64,000 bases of DNA from DSOI01 sp041394885. Lineage in GTDB: Bacteria > Acidobacteriota > Terriglobia > Bryobacterales > Bryobacteraceae. Location: NCBI GenBank assembly GCA_041394885.1, contig JAWKHI010000010.1, positions 123,450 through 187,449 of the forward strand. The letters run 5' to 3'. This document shows positions 7,599-16,823 of this stretch, piece by piece (the first letter of the stretch is position 1; every line of letters begins with the position of its first letter). A program made the position numbers and the translations under genes. Under the pieces are notes generated by a model. It was not told where the DNA came from and did no database searches. It saw only the letters and a program-made list of their open reading frames with translations.

Positions 7599-9538
7599 GC
7601 GAGCACCGTCTCCTTTCCTCCCCCGGCCTGTCCGCCGGCTTGTCCAGGCCCGCCCTCGTCCAATATCTCCAGCCGGATCCACGCCGGTGACTCCGGCGCG
7701 CCCTGTGCGAGATCCAGACTCCACCGCGTCCCCGCTTCGGTTTCCTCCACCATCGTGAATCCATGCCGCGCGTAAAACTCCCGCGACGGGGCATTCTTCC
7801 GGGTCGGCAGGAACCAACCCTCTATCCGCGACGCCCCGCGCGCGCGGGCGTGCCCGGCCGCCGCCGCCAGAATCGCCGTCTCCACCGTCCGCCCGATCAC
7901 CCGGCAGCTCATCAAAAACGTATCGATTGCCGCCACCGCGCCGTCCAATCGCAGCAGGCAGACTCCCACCAGCCCGTTATCGCCGAAACGGTCGGTCACC
8001 GTCACGCCCAACACCGCGCACGATGGATCGGCCGCCATCGCCGCGATCTCCGCCTCCCCGTAGCGCTTCGTGGTCAGGTTGAACTGGTTGGTCTTCTGCG
8101 TCAACTGCGCCACCCGCGCGATCATCGCCGCCCCGGCGCCCGCGCCGGCAATGGCCACCGTCACGCGCTGGTCGAGCGACCGGTAGAAATCCTCCACCGA
8201 TCCCGTCGTTTGCTCCTCTAAACGCCGCCGCTCGGCCTGCGCCGCGTACATCGCCGCGCGCTCCCGGTCCTCGGCCGAGATCGACAAACGCTCGAGCAGC
8301 GGGCAATCCCGCACCGCGCGCGCGTATCCGGCCGCCTCGGCCGGCAGTTCGATCACCGCCACTTCCGGCAGTTCCATCCGGATATGCTCGCGCTCCACCG
8401 GATTGTCATCCACGAACACCAGGCTGTCGAGCCCGACGTTCAACTCCGCGGCGATCTCCCGCAGGCTTTGCGCTTTCGGGTTCCAACTGATCCGCGTGGC
8501 CGAAAAGTCGCTCCCCCGCAGCAGCATCCCCGGATGATTTTCGATCGCCTCCATCGCCTCGGCCGGATTGTTCTTGCTCGCGATGGCCAGTAGCACGCCG
8601 CGGCGCCGCAAGTCCGCCAGCGCCCGCTGCAGCATCCAATAGGGCGCGCCTTTGTGCTCGTCGCGATGCACGCGAATCCCTTCCAGCCCGTCCTCGCCCA
8701 CCACGCCGCCCCACAGCGTGTTGTCCAGATCGGTCACAACCACCTTGGCCGAACGCCCCGCCAGCGGATGCACGAACCGCAGCCACTCGGCCGCCACCGC
8801 CGCCAGATTCTCGGCTCGCATCGGCATCCGCACCGTGAACCACTTCGTCGCGTCGTACCAGTGGTCCCGGCCGCGCCGCGCGATCAATCCATCGAAATCG
8901 AGCACATACACGCCAGGCGTCTCGGCCGCGACTCGCGCCAGCCCCGCATTGATCGCGGCAATCGCCGCCTGCTGCCCCTGCGCCCCGGCCTGCCCGTCGT
9001 AGACACCCATCGCCTGGACCGGCGGCATCTCGAGACCATGCACGATCAGGCTCGCCGCCGTGCGCGAGCGAAAAAGCGTGATCCAGTTCCTATACTGCTC
9101 CACCGCGCGCGCCACCGAGTGTTCGACCTCGGCCGGCGCCAGGTCCGCGAAGTCATCCCATAGCTCCGGCGTCAGATCGCGCGTCGCCACCGCCAGCACC
9201 ACCGCCCGATAACCGCCCGTGTACAGCGGACTCGACGGATCCAGAAACTCCTGCGCATACGCGTTGAACTCGCCGAGATCGACCGTGAGATCGATTCCTC
9301 CAGCCAGCGCCCCGGCGCGCAGCAGCGGTACCGCCGGCTCCACCGTGAACGAGCGCAGGATCCGGATCTTGAACGGAACCAGCGGCGCCTGCCCGCGGAT
9401 CTTGTCCAGACACCGCACCAGGAACGAAGCCGTCGCCGGCGACGCCCCGCTCGCCCACATCCGGTCGATGGCCGCTTTCGCCTCGGGGAACCGGCCCCCG
9501 GCGATCGCCTGCTCGATCTGTTGCCGCAACTCGCTCAC
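7595..9538 (-). CDS. FkbH-like protein: HAD-IIIC phosphatase with GNAT-like C-terminus
   Basis: A 647-residue FkbH family protein. It has an N-terminal helper domain (1-260), a HAD domain with the nucleophile motif DLDNT (Asp270/Asp272) followed by LWGGVVGEDG, then ASKNN and FVDDNPVE. A GNAT-like tail carries RVIGRTVETAIL. Characterised FkbH proteins take a glyceryl unit from 1,3-bisphosphoglycerate, dephosphorylate it and load it on an ACP, which fits the ACP gene directly downstream. The start is GTG 9538, overlapping the MaoC-SDR stop by GTGA. Specificity for glycerate here is inference from the family. Confidence 0.88.
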   Translation of the reverse strand: MSELRQQIEQAIAGGRFPEAKAAIDRMWASGASPATASFLVRCLDKIRGQAPLVPFKIRILRSFTVEPAVPLLRAGALAGGIDLTVDLGEFNAYAQEFLDPSSPLYTGGYRAVVLAVATRDLTPELWDDFADLAPAEVEHSVARAVEQYRNWITLFRSRTAASLIVHGLEMPPVQAMGVYDGQAGAQGQQAAIAAINAGLARVAAETPGVYVLDFDGLIARRGRDHWYDATKWFTVRMPMRAENLAAVAAEWLRFVHPLAGRSAKVVVTDLDNTLWGGVVGEDGLEGIRVHRDEHKGAPYWMLQRALADLRRRGVLLAIASKNNPAEAMEAIENHPGMLLRGSDFSATRISWNPKAQSLREIAAELNVGLDSLVFVDDNPVEREHIRMELPEVAVIELPAEAAGYARAVRDCPLLERLSISAEDRERAAMYAAQAERRRLEEQTTGSVEDFYRSLDQRVTVAIAGAGAGAAMIARVAQLTQKTNQFNLTTKRYGEAEIAAMAADPSCAVLGVTVTDRFGDNGLVGVCLLRLDGAVAAIDTFLMSCRVIGRTVETAILAAAAGHARARGASRIEGWFLPTRKNAPSREFYARHGFTMVEETEAGTRWSLDLAQGAPESPAWIRLEILDEGGPGQAGGQAGGGKETVLA

Positions 9539-10746
9539 GCCGCCGCGCCTCCACTCACCGGAACATCGGCCCCGGTGATGAACCTCCCGCCTTCCGAACA
9601 CAGAAAGACCACCGTCCGCGCCACATCGATCGGCTCGGCCAGCCGCCGCAGCGGCGTCTGCATCGCCTGCACCTTGCGCAGCCGCTCCGGAACCGCCGCT
9701 ATCGAATCGGTCTCGGTCGCCCCCGGCGACACCATGTTGACGCGAACGCCCTTGGGCCCGAATTCCACCGCCAGAGTCCGCGTCAGCCCGAGCAGCGCGC
9801 TCTTGGCCGACACCCACGCCGACCACTGCGCCGGCGGCGGCTGCTCGATCAACGAACTGCCGATGTTCACGATCACGCCCGAGCCCTGCGCCACCATCGC
9901 CGGTAGCACCGCCCGCGCGCAGTGATAGGCGCCGCGCAACTGCACGTCCAGCAATGCCGCGAAATCGCTCCACTCCGTTTCGAGAAACGGCTTCGGCTCT
10001 GGCGTCGCGCACGCATTGTTCACCAGCACGTCCACCGGCCGGCCGAATGCTTCCGCCGCCGCATCCACGGCCCGGCGCACGTCGCCGGACGCCGAAACGT
10101 CCGCCTGCACCGCCACCGCGCGCCCCCCCTCTTCCTCGATCCGCCGGCATAACGCCTCGGCCGCGTCTTCCCGCCGCAGATAGTTCACCGCCACCATCGC
10201 CCCGGCGCGCCCGAACTCGAGCGCAGTCGCCGCGCCGATACCCCGCGAGCCTCCGCTCACCAGCACCACCCGTTCGCCGATCGCCTTTTCGATTTTTTCC
10301 TCCCGCGGACTCAACAGCATCACCGTCCCTTCGCCTTCCATGACTTTCTTGCCGTTCTGATTCACCGCCGTCACCGCGATGGTGAGCGTGCCGGCGCCGT
10401 GAGACACCTGCGTCACCCGGCCTTCCACCTTGATCGTGTCGCCGGCGAACACCGGCGCCAGCCACCGGAAACTCTGTTGATTCCACAACGCACCCGGACC
10501 CGGCAGATGCATCCCGATCAGCGTCGACACCATCGCCCCCACCAGCATCCCGTGCGCCACCGGTTTCTGGAACGTAGTGCGCCTCGCGTAGTCGGCGTCC
10601 ACATGCAGCGGATTCCGGTCGCCCGACAGCGCCGCGAACGCCTCGATCTGCTCCGGCGTGATCACGCGCTCGAACGACGCCGTCTCCCCAACCGCGATCG
10701 AGGCGATCGGACGCGTCGCCCACGAGTTGTGCCCGCGTTCGCTCAC
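9535..10746 (-). CDS. MaoC-like hydratase fused to short-chain dehydrogenase
   Basis: A two-domain, 403-residue protein. Residues 15-145 are a MaoC hotdog hydratase with the motif SGDRNPLHVDADYA (His48) and a downstream HGM. Residues 158-403 are an SDR with SGGSRGIG (164-171) and NNACA. The SDR catalytic YxxxK reads WVSAK, so Trp311 replaces the usual Tyr while Lys315 and the Ser pair 297-298 remain. The SDR half may therefore not be a standard ketoreductase. It starts at GTG 10746 and overlaps NeuB by GTGA. It probably shapes an acyl-thioester for the ACP, which is inference. Confidence 0.85.
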   Translation of the reverse strand: MSERGHNSWATRPIASIAVGETASFERVITPEQIEAFAALSGDRNPLHVDADYARRTTFQKPVAHGMLVGAMVSTLIGMHLPGPGALWNQQSFRWLAPVFAGDTIKVEGRVTQVSHGAGTLTIAVTAVNQNGKKVMEGEGTVMLLSPREEKIEKAIGERVVLVSGGSRGIGAATALEFGRAGAMVAVNYLRREDAAEALCRRIEEEGGRAVAVQADVSASGDVRRAVDAAAEAFGRPVDVLVNNACATPEPKPFLETEWSDFAALLDVQLRGAYHCARAVLPAMVAQGSGVIVNIGSSLIEQPPPAQWSAWVSAKSALLGLTRTLAVEFGPKGVRVNMVSPGATETDSIAAVPERLRKVQAMQTPLRRLAEPIDVARTVVFLCSEGGRFITGADVPVSGGAAA

Positions 10747-11801
10747 GCAGCCGAAACGGCGTCCCCCTGTTCATGGCCTTCCGCCAAATCCTCCATCGCC
10801 AGAAACTGCCCGGCTTCCACCCGTCGCGAAAGCCGCCGCCCGATGAGAGACTCCAACCGTTCCGCCGGAATTCCCGTGCCCGGCTTCTTCACCGTGAGAT
10901 GCGCCCAATCGAGCGCGGCGCCCGCATCGAGACCCACGCGCACCGCGACGCTCTTGGTGAACAACCGCCGGTTGCCCTCCATTTCCACCGCGATGGCGTC
11001 CTTGCTCACCGGATTCGCCTTCATCGTCTCAATGAACCGGATGCCTTCCATCAACTGCCGCAACTCGCCTGTGGTAAGCGAAGCCGGCACATCCGGTCCG
11101 AAGCACTCCCGGCTAAAGGTCACATGCACCTCGAGCGCCGCCACGCCCACAGTCGCCGCTGCCAGCCCCGGATAGATCGTCCCGGAGTGATCCGACAACC
11201 CCACGTAGCATTGCGGATACCGCGCCTTCATCTCGCCGATCAAATTGAACCCGATCTTCTCCGCCGGACAGGGATACGCCGTCGTGCACTGGAACAGGCA
11301 GATCTCGGTCCCGGCTCCCCGCACCGCGGCGATCGCACGGTCCAGTTCCTCCCACGCGCTCATTCCGCTCGAGATCAGGAACGGAAGCCCCGTCGAGGCC
11401 AAAAACCGCAGCATCGGCGCGTTCGACACCTCGCCCGACGCGATCTTCCAACCCGTCACTCCGGCCGCCAGCAGCAGTTCCGCCGCCTCGATCGAGAACG
11501 GCGAACTCAGAAACAGCAGGCCCTTGTCGCGGCAATGCTCCGCCAGGCCCTTCCATTGCTCGGGGGTGAACTCCATCCGCTTCCAGTACTCGTATCGCGT
11601 CGCATCCTGGCGCGAGAACTTCACCCGCCACGGCTCGGCCGGCGAACTCTCCGCCGCGGCAATGTGCGTCTGGAACTTGATCGCATCGGCGCCGCTGGCC
11701 GCCACCGCGTCGATATAGGCGTGCGCGGTGCCGAGCGAGCCATCGTGCGCCTGCGCGATCTCGGCGATCACCAGACATCGGTCGTGAGAAAAACGGATCA
11801 T
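10743..11801 (-). CDS. neuB: N-acetylneuraminate/nonulosonate synthase (NeuB-like)
   Basis: Condenses phosphoenolpyruvate with a 6-carbon ManNAc-like sugar to a 9-carbon nonulosonic acid. The TIM barrel shows IAEIAQAHDGSLGTA, GADAIKFQTH, LLFLSSPFS, KIASGEV and CYVGLSDHSG. The C-terminal SAF (antifreeze-like) domain carries KKPGTGIPAE and FLAMEDL. Length, 352 residues, is normal. With the 4,6-dehydratase and aminotransferase upstream, a 2,4-diamino-trideoxy substrate (legionaminic type) is more likely than plain sialic acid. That choice is inference. Confidence 0.92.
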   Translation of the reverse strand: MIRFSHDRCLVIAEIAQAHDGSLGTAHAYIDAVAASGADAIKFQTHIAAAESSPAEPWRVKFSRQDATRYEYWKRMEFTPEQWKGLAEHCRDKGLLFLSSPFSIEAAELLLAAGVTGWKIASGEVSNAPMLRFLASTGLPFLISSGMSAWEELDRAIAAVRGAGTEICLFQCTTAYPCPAEKIGFNLIGEMKARYPQCYVGLSDHSGTIYPGLAAATVGVAALEVHVTFSRECFGPDVPASLTTGELRQLMEGIRFIETMKANPVSKDAIAVEMEGNRRLFTKSVAVRVGLDAGAALDWAHLTVKKPGTGIPAERLESLIGRRLSRRVEAGQFLAMEDLAEGHEQGDAVSAA

Positions 11802-11817
11802 CGTTGCCTGCGCGCTC

Positions 11818-12783
11818 CTACACCGTATCGGCGAACGTCTTTTCCATCCGGCGGAAGTAGAACGCCCCGCTCACCAGCAGCGTCACCGCCACCACCGCCG
11901 ACACCAGAACCATCGCTCCCGGCTGCGTCCCGGTGCCGAGCAGCGCCCACCGGAATCCTTCCACCACGCCCGCCATCGGGTTGATCCCGTACACGGTGTG
12001 CCACGGCTCCGGCAGCAGACTGCTCGGATAGGCGATCGGTGTCGAAAACATCCAGAACTGCACCAGGAACGGCACCGTGTAGCGCACGTCGCGAAACTTC
12101 ACGTTCAGCGCGCTCAGCCACAGCCCCACTCCGAGCGAAGTCACCAGCGCCAGCACCAGCAGTCCCGGTAGCCAAAAGACGTTCGCCGTCGGCGTCACGC
12201 CGTAGTAGACCATCATGCACAGCAGCACGCAAAACGAAATCGAAAAGTCCACCATGCCCGCCATCACCGATGCAATCGGAATCACCAGCCGCGGAAAGTA
12301 GACCTTCCGGATCAGGTTCGCGCTCCCCACCAAACTATCGGAGGATTGCGACAACCCCTGCGCGAAAAACGTCCAGGGCACCAGCGCCGCGAACGCAAAC
12401 ACCGGATACGGCAATCCGTCCGAGGGCACCTTCGCCAGCTTGCCCATGAATACGCTGAACACCACCATGGTGAAAAACGGCTGCAGCACCGCCCACGCCG
12501 CCCCAAGCGCGGTCTGCTTGTACCGCACCTTGATGTCGCGCCAGATCAGAAAGAACAGCAGTTCGCGGTATTCCCACAAATGATGCAGCTGCAGCGAAAC
12601 CCATCCGTCGCTCGGCTCGATCCGCATCACCGGCAGCGGTTTGTCGATGTCCGCCGCCGCGGTTTCCGGCCCGGGCTCGGGATGGCTGTCGGGCAGATTC
12701 TCGAGCGCCAGCGTCACACGTTCCACCTTCGCCGTCTCCGGCGTCCCGTTTTCCGGTATCGTTGCTTGTGTTTTCCCTGACAC
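11818..12783 (-). CDS. ABC-2 type polysaccharide export permease (Wzm-like)
   Basis: Inner-membrane permease that exports undecaprenyl-linked polymer. The protein has a cytoplasmic N-terminal tail of about 70 residues, the conserved LIWRDIKVRYKQTALG amphipathic element and about six hydrophobic segments to the C-terminus. I place the start at GTG 12783, which follows AGGAGGAG by about 8 bases; an ATG at 12825 in the same frame has no good ribosome site. Its ATPase partner is the partial gene at 1-513. The sugar-synthesis genes are inserted between the two transporter halves. Confidence 0.88.
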   Translation of the reverse strand: MSGKTQATIPENGTPETAKVERVTLALENLPDSHPEPGPETAAADIDKPLPVMRIEPSDGWVSLQLHHLWEYRELLFFLIWRDIKVRYKQTALGAAWAVLQPFFTMVVFSVFMGKLAKVPSDGLPYPVFAFAALVPWTFFAQGLSQSSDSLVGSANLIRKVYFPRLVIPIASVMAGMVDFSISFCVLLCMMVYYGVTPTANVFWLPGLLVLALVTSLGVGLWLSALNVKFRDVRYTVPFLVQFWMFSTPIAYPSSLLPEPWHTVYGINPMAGVVEGFRWALLGTGTQPGAMVLVSAVVAVTLLVSGAFYFRRMEKTFADTV

Positions 12784-12826
12784 TGAATCAGACTCCTCCT
12801 GCAAATCTTTTTCGCGGTTCCGCATC

Positions 12827-14806
12827 CTAGACGCCGCCCGCCTCCGCCGTCATGGTCTTGGACTCATGCGCGGCTTTGTGCTCCGGAACCCCATGGCCGC
12901 TCGCCTCGAGCGACTCCCGCCAGTGGCCACCGGGCTGGTACTCCGGTACAAGATCGCTCATGTGGGCGATCAACTCGCTTTCATCGCACGCCTCGGCCAG
13001 TTGCTCCGCCCGGCGCACCCATCCGTCCACGAACTCGCGCTCCATCCGCTGCGTGGCGAAAATACGGATCTTCTCGTGATAGGTCGGCAGAATGTTCTCG
13101 CCCTCCGAGATCAATTCCTCGAACAACTTCTCGCCCGGCCGCAGTCCGGTGTACCGCAGTTCGATTTCCTGCTCGGTCCGCCCGGACAGCCGGATCATGT
13201 TCCGCGCCAGGTCGACGATCCGCACCGGCTCGCCCATGTCCAGAACGAAAATCTCCGACCCTTTGCTCATCGTCGAAGCCTGCAGCACCAGTTGCACCGC
13301 CTCTCGGATGGTCATGAAGTAGCGCCGCATTTCCGGATGCGTCACCGTGACCGGTCCGCCCGAGGCAATCTGCTTTTCAAACAACGGCACCACGCTCCCG
13401 TTGCTGCCGAGCACGTTGCCGAATCGCACCGATACGAATTTCGTCGTGTGCGGCTTTTCCTCCGGCGACGGCATCGCCGCCGCGATAATCTCGGCCACGC
13501 GCTTGGTCAGCCCCATCACATTGGTCGGATTCACGGCTTTGTCGGAGGAGATCATCACGAAGTCCGACACGCCCTTCCGCGACGCCGCCTGCACCAGATT
13601 GCTGGTTCCGAGGATGTTGTTCTTCACCGCCTCCACCAGATGCGCCTCCATCATCGGCACATGCTTGTAGGCGGCCGCGTGGAAGATCGCGTTCACCCGG
13701 TGGCGGTCAATCGCCGCCGACACGTTCTCATAAATCCGGATGTCGCCGATGTAGGGCACGATCTCGGTATCGGGAAACCGCTCCTGCAGCTCGAGATTGA
13801 TCCGGAACAAGTCGGATTCTGCTCGCTCGAACACCACCAATCGCGCCGGACGGAATGAGGCCACCTGCCGGCACAATTCAGACCCGATCGATCCGCCGCC
13901 CCCGGTCACCATCACAGACCGGCCGCGGATGAATTTCGCAATCGATCCAACTTCCAGACGCACCGGCTGCCGTCCCAGTAGATCCTCCACCGAAACCTGG
14001 CGGATCTGGCTCGTCAGCACCTTGCCGCTCAGCAATTCGCCCATGCTCGGGATCGTCTTCACCGGCACCGACGCCGCCCGGCAGTTGGCCACGGCCTCGC
14101 GCATCTTCTCGCCGGTGGCCGATGGCATCGCGATGATGATCTCGTCCACGTCGTGCCCGCGCTTGCGCAGCCTGTCGATGATCGTCGGCACTTCCCGTCC
14201 GCCGCCGATCACGGGAGCCCCCATGAACCGCTGCCCGTGCTTTTCCACATCGTCGTCCAGAAACCCGAGCACCCGCGTGTTCAACGCCGGATTCGAACGC
14301 AGTTCCTTTTGCAGCGTCAATCCCGACGCGCCCGCGCCGTAGATCAGAACCGACTTCCGGTCCCCGCGCGTCTTCACCGTCTTCACCACTTCCCACAAGT
14401 ACGCCCGGATCCCCACCCGCGCCGCCGCCTTCAATAGCACCGCGATCAGAAAGTCGATCGCGTAGATCGAGCGCGGAAACGACGGACCGATCCACAAATA
14501 CGAGCCCACCACGAACAATGCAGATCCCAGCACCTGGCTGAACAGGATCCGGTGCGCGTCAAAGATGCCCGTATAGCGCCAGGTGGCGTGATGACGTCCG
14601 AAAAGATAAAAAGCCGCCATCTTCGCCGCAATCGCGATCCCCAGCGCCGACTGCAGATGCACCAACTCTCCCGGCGGGATTGCGAAATCGAACCGGATCA
14701 GGAACGCGAGCGCGAGCGACACGGCCATGAGCGCGGAAACCATCGCGAAAATCGCCGTCTGCCACCGCAATCGGGCCAGCCGTAGTTCCCACTCGCTCCC
14801 TTTCAT
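12827..14806 (-). CDS. FlaA1/CapD-type nucleoside-diphosphate-sugar 4,6-dehydratase
   Basis: A 659-residue membrane-anchored protein of the WbpM/PglF family that dehydrates UDP-HexNAc to the 4-keto-6-deoxy sugar. The N-terminus has about four membrane helices (15-130). A CoA-binding-like Rossmann fold follows with YGAGASG (156-162), then the catalytic SDR domain with TGGGGSIGSE (301-310) and SSDKAVNPTNVMGLTKR. Length matches long family members. The start overlaps the aminotransferase stop as ATGA, so the two consecutive enzymes (dehydratase, then aminotransferase) are translationally coupled. Confidence 0.92.
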   Translation of the reverse strand: MKGSEWELRLARLRWQTAIFAMVSALMAVSLALAFLIRFDFAIPPGELVHLQSALGIAIAAKMAAFYLFGRHHATWRYTGIFDAHRILFSQVLGSALFVVGSYLWIGPSFPRSIYAIDFLIAVLLKAAARVGIRAYLWEVVKTVKTRGDRKSVLIYGAGASGLTLQKELRSNPALNTRVLGFLDDDVEKHGQRFMGAPVIGGGREVPTIIDRLRKRGHDVDEIIIAMPSATGEKMREAVANCRAASVPVKTIPSMGELLSGKVLTSQIRQVSVEDLLGRQPVRLEVGSIAKFIRGRSVMVTGGGGSIGSELCRQVASFRPARLVVFERAESDLFRINLELQERFPDTEIVPYIGDIRIYENVSAAIDRHRVNAIFHAAAYKHVPMMEAHLVEAVKNNILGTSNLVQAASRKGVSDFVMISSDKAVNPTNVMGLTKRVAEIIAAAMPSPEEKPHTTKFVSVRFGNVLGSNGSVVPLFEKQIASGGPVTVTHPEMRRYFMTIREAVQLVLQASTMSKGSEIFVLDMGEPVRIVDLARNMIRLSGRTEQEIELRYTGLRPGEKLFEELISEGENILPTYHEKIRIFATQRMEREFVDGWVRRAEQLAEACDESELIAHMSDLVPEYQPGGHWRESLEASGHGVPEHKAAHESKTMTAEAGGV

Positions 14807-16032
14807 TGCGCCGTCCCTGCCGTTGCCAGCGCGGCCGGCCGCCGCGAGTTCGCCTTCACGATGTCGAGCACCGCCTCGGCCACCGCCTCGGCTTGCTCAT
14901 CCCGCAGGCCCGGGTACAGCGGGAGCGAAACGCTGCGTTCCCACAACTCCATGGCCCGCGGGCACTGATTCTCCGGCTTCCCGGCCCAATCGGCGAAAAA
15001 CGGATGCAGCGGCACCGGAATGAAGTGGACGCTCGCCCCCACGCCGCGCCGCTTCAACTCGTCCATGAACTGATTGCGCGTGATCGTGAGCCGGTCCAGG
15101 TTCAGACGCAGCGCGTATATATGCCAGCTGTTGTCTTTGCCCCGGCCCTCCGGCGGCGTCTCGATCTCTTCCACGCCGCGGAACCAGTGGCTGTACATGG
15201 CCGCCCGGGACCGCCGCGCTTCGATAAACCGGTCCGCCTTGCGCAGTTGATGGATGCCGATCGCCGACTGCAGGTCGCTCAGGTTGTACTTGAACCCGGG
15301 CTCGAGCACCTCGTAATACCAGCTTCCGTTTTCCGCGTACCGGTTCCAGGCGTCTTTGCTGATGCCGTGCAGGCACAGAACCCGCATCCGCGCCGCCAGG
15401 TCCGCGTTGCCGGTAGTCACCATCCCACCTTCCCCGGTGGTGATGTTCTTGGTGGCGTAAAAGCTCCACGCCACCGCGTCGCTCGAAAATTCGCCCGCGC
15501 AGGACCCCACCGGCCGGCCCCCGTAGCGGCTCCCGGTGGCGTGCGCCGCATCCTCGATCACATACAGCCCGCGCTCCCGCGCCAGCCGCCAAATGGCGTT
15601 CATGTCGCACGGAATCCCCGCCAGGTGCACCGGCATGATCGCCCGAGTCCGCGGCGTGATCCGCTCCTCGATGGACCGGGGGTCGATGTTGCCGTCGGCG
15701 CCGATGTCGGCCAGCACCGGCGTCGCGCCCACGTGCAGAATCGTATTCACCGTCGCGCAGAAGGTGAATGGCGTCGTGATCACCTCATCGCCCGGGCCCA
15801 CGTTCAGACCCGCCAGCGCCAAGTGCAGCCCCGCCGTGCAGGAGTTCACCGCCAGCGCATGCGGCGCCTCCACATATTCGGCGTACTCGCGCTCGAATCG
15901 CGCCGTCCGCTCGCCCGTGGTGAGCCATCCGCTCCGGAGCGTGGCCACCACCTCCTGGATCTCTTCCTCGCCAATCGATGGTACGTGAAACGGCACGAAC
16001 GCTTTTGCCGTCCGATCCCCATGGCCGGTCAT
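14803..16032 (-). CDS. DegT/DnrJ/EryC1 family sugar aminotransferase
   Basis: A PLP-dependent enzyme that aminates 4-keto sugars made by the adjacent dehydratase (PglE/LegC/PseC type). The PLP lysine is Lys195 in FYATKNITTGEGG. VNSCTAGLHLAL and VIEDAAHATGS are also visible. I chose ATG 16032 because GGAGGAG lies 5 bases upstream; an ATG twelve bases earlier is possible. Length, 409 residues, is normal. The product would be a 4-amino-4,6-dideoxy-HexNAc nucleotide, a precursor of bacillosamine or legionaminic acid. Confidence 0.92.
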   Translation of the reverse strand: MTGHGDRTAKAFVPFHVPSIGEEEIQEVVATLRSGWLTTGERTARFEREYAEYVEAPHALAVNSCTAGLHLALAGLNVGPGDEVITTPFTFCATVNTILHVGATPVLADIGADGNIDPRSIEERITPRTRAIMPVHLAGIPCDMNAIWRLARERGLYVIEDAAHATGSRYGGRPVGSCAGEFSSDAVAWSFYATKNITTGEGGMVTTGNADLAARMRVLCLHGISKDAWNRYAENGSWYYEVLEPGFKYNLSDLQSAIGIHQLRKADRFIEARRSRAAMYSHWFRGVEEIETPPEGRGKDNSWHIYALRLNLDRLTITRNQFMDELKRRGVGASVHFIPVPLHPFFADWAGKPENQCPRAMELWERSVSLPLYPGLRDEQAEAVAEAVLDIVKANSRRPAALATAGTAQ

Positions 16033-16124
16033 GTTCTCCTCCATTCGGTCCTCAACTCGACTTCCTCCTAAACGCGCCCGAGAGGGCCAAACGCCCAAGC
16101 GGGCTCCCAGCGCCAAGCCAAGCC

Positions 16125-16823
16125 CTAACGGCGGGCTTCACCCATCACTTGCCGCCGGATCTCCTCGCTCCGAAATCCGTCCGGCAAAAAGCTGTAGCGC
16201 GCCGTCAACGCGAGCAGACGTAAATCGCTTGCCACGCTGCGCTCCTCGAGGTACTCCAGATTCAAAGCCAGTTTCCGCGGCAGCACCTCGCTGCGGTAAC
16301 AGGACTCCGGATCCTCGGCGCGCGCCAGAATCTCCTCCTCATCCCGGTACACCAGCGTCGCCAGATCGGTGATGCCCGGGCGCACCGACAACACCGCCTT
16401 CCAGCGCGGATCGCCGTATTCGACGTAGTGCGGAACCTCCGGACGCGGTCCGATTAGAGCCATATCGCCGCGGACCACGTTCCAAAGTTGCGGTAGCTCA
16501 TCCAATTTCATTTTGCGTAGAAACGCTCCAATTCGCGTGATGCGCGAGTCCCCTTTTGCCGTGACGAGTGTACCGGAACTCCTGTGCCGCATCGATCGGA
16601 ACTTGCGTAAAGAGAACGTGTTACCGCCCCGGCCCATTCTATCTTGCAGATAAAAAACCGGAAATCCGTCCTCGAGCACCACCGCCACGGCGATCGCCGC
16701 CAGCAGCGGCGCGAGTACGGCCAGCCCCAAGGCCGCCGCCGCCCGCTCAGCTAGGTTTCTGGCTAGACTCTCGCGCACGGCGTAGTTGCCCAACGGCCGC
16801 TCCTCCCGAAAAACAGGCGACAT
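16125..16823 (-). CDS. Initiating sugar transferase (PglC/WcaJ catalytic core)
   Basis: Transfers a sugar-1-phosphate from a UDP-sugar to undecaprenyl phosphate to begin repeat-unit assembly. It has an N-terminal reentrant hydrophobic segment (about 28-50) and the catalytic Asp-Glu dyad in KLDELPQLWNVVRGDM (108-109), then LIGPRPE. At 232 residues it is the short PglC-like form without the extra membrane domain of WcaJ. The start at 16823 follows GGAG by 7 bases and overlaps the 3' end of the VanZ-like gene by 77 bases. Confidence 0.9.
   Translation of the reverse strand: MSPVFREERPLGNYAVRESLARNLAERAAAALGLAVLAPLLAAIAVAVVLEDGFPVFYLQDRMGRGGNTFSLRKFRSMRHRSSGTLVTAKGDSRITRIGAFLRKMKLDELPQLWNVVRGDMALIGPRPEVPHYVEYGDPRWKAVLSVRPGITDLATLVYRDEEEILARAEDPESCYRSEVLPRKLALNLEYLEERSVASDLRLLALTARYSFLPDGFRSEEIRRQVMGEARR

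Noticed and set aside
9539..10774. Upstream extension of the FkbH frame to 1059 codons
   Set aside because: The extension is the MaoC-SDR gene read out of frame. GTG 9538 in a GTGA overlap is the real start.
10773..16071. Several plus-strand frames of about 400 codons opposite neuB, the dehydratase and the aminotransferase
   Set aside because: Same antisense pattern in high-GC DNA, with no recognisable protein features or ribosome sites.
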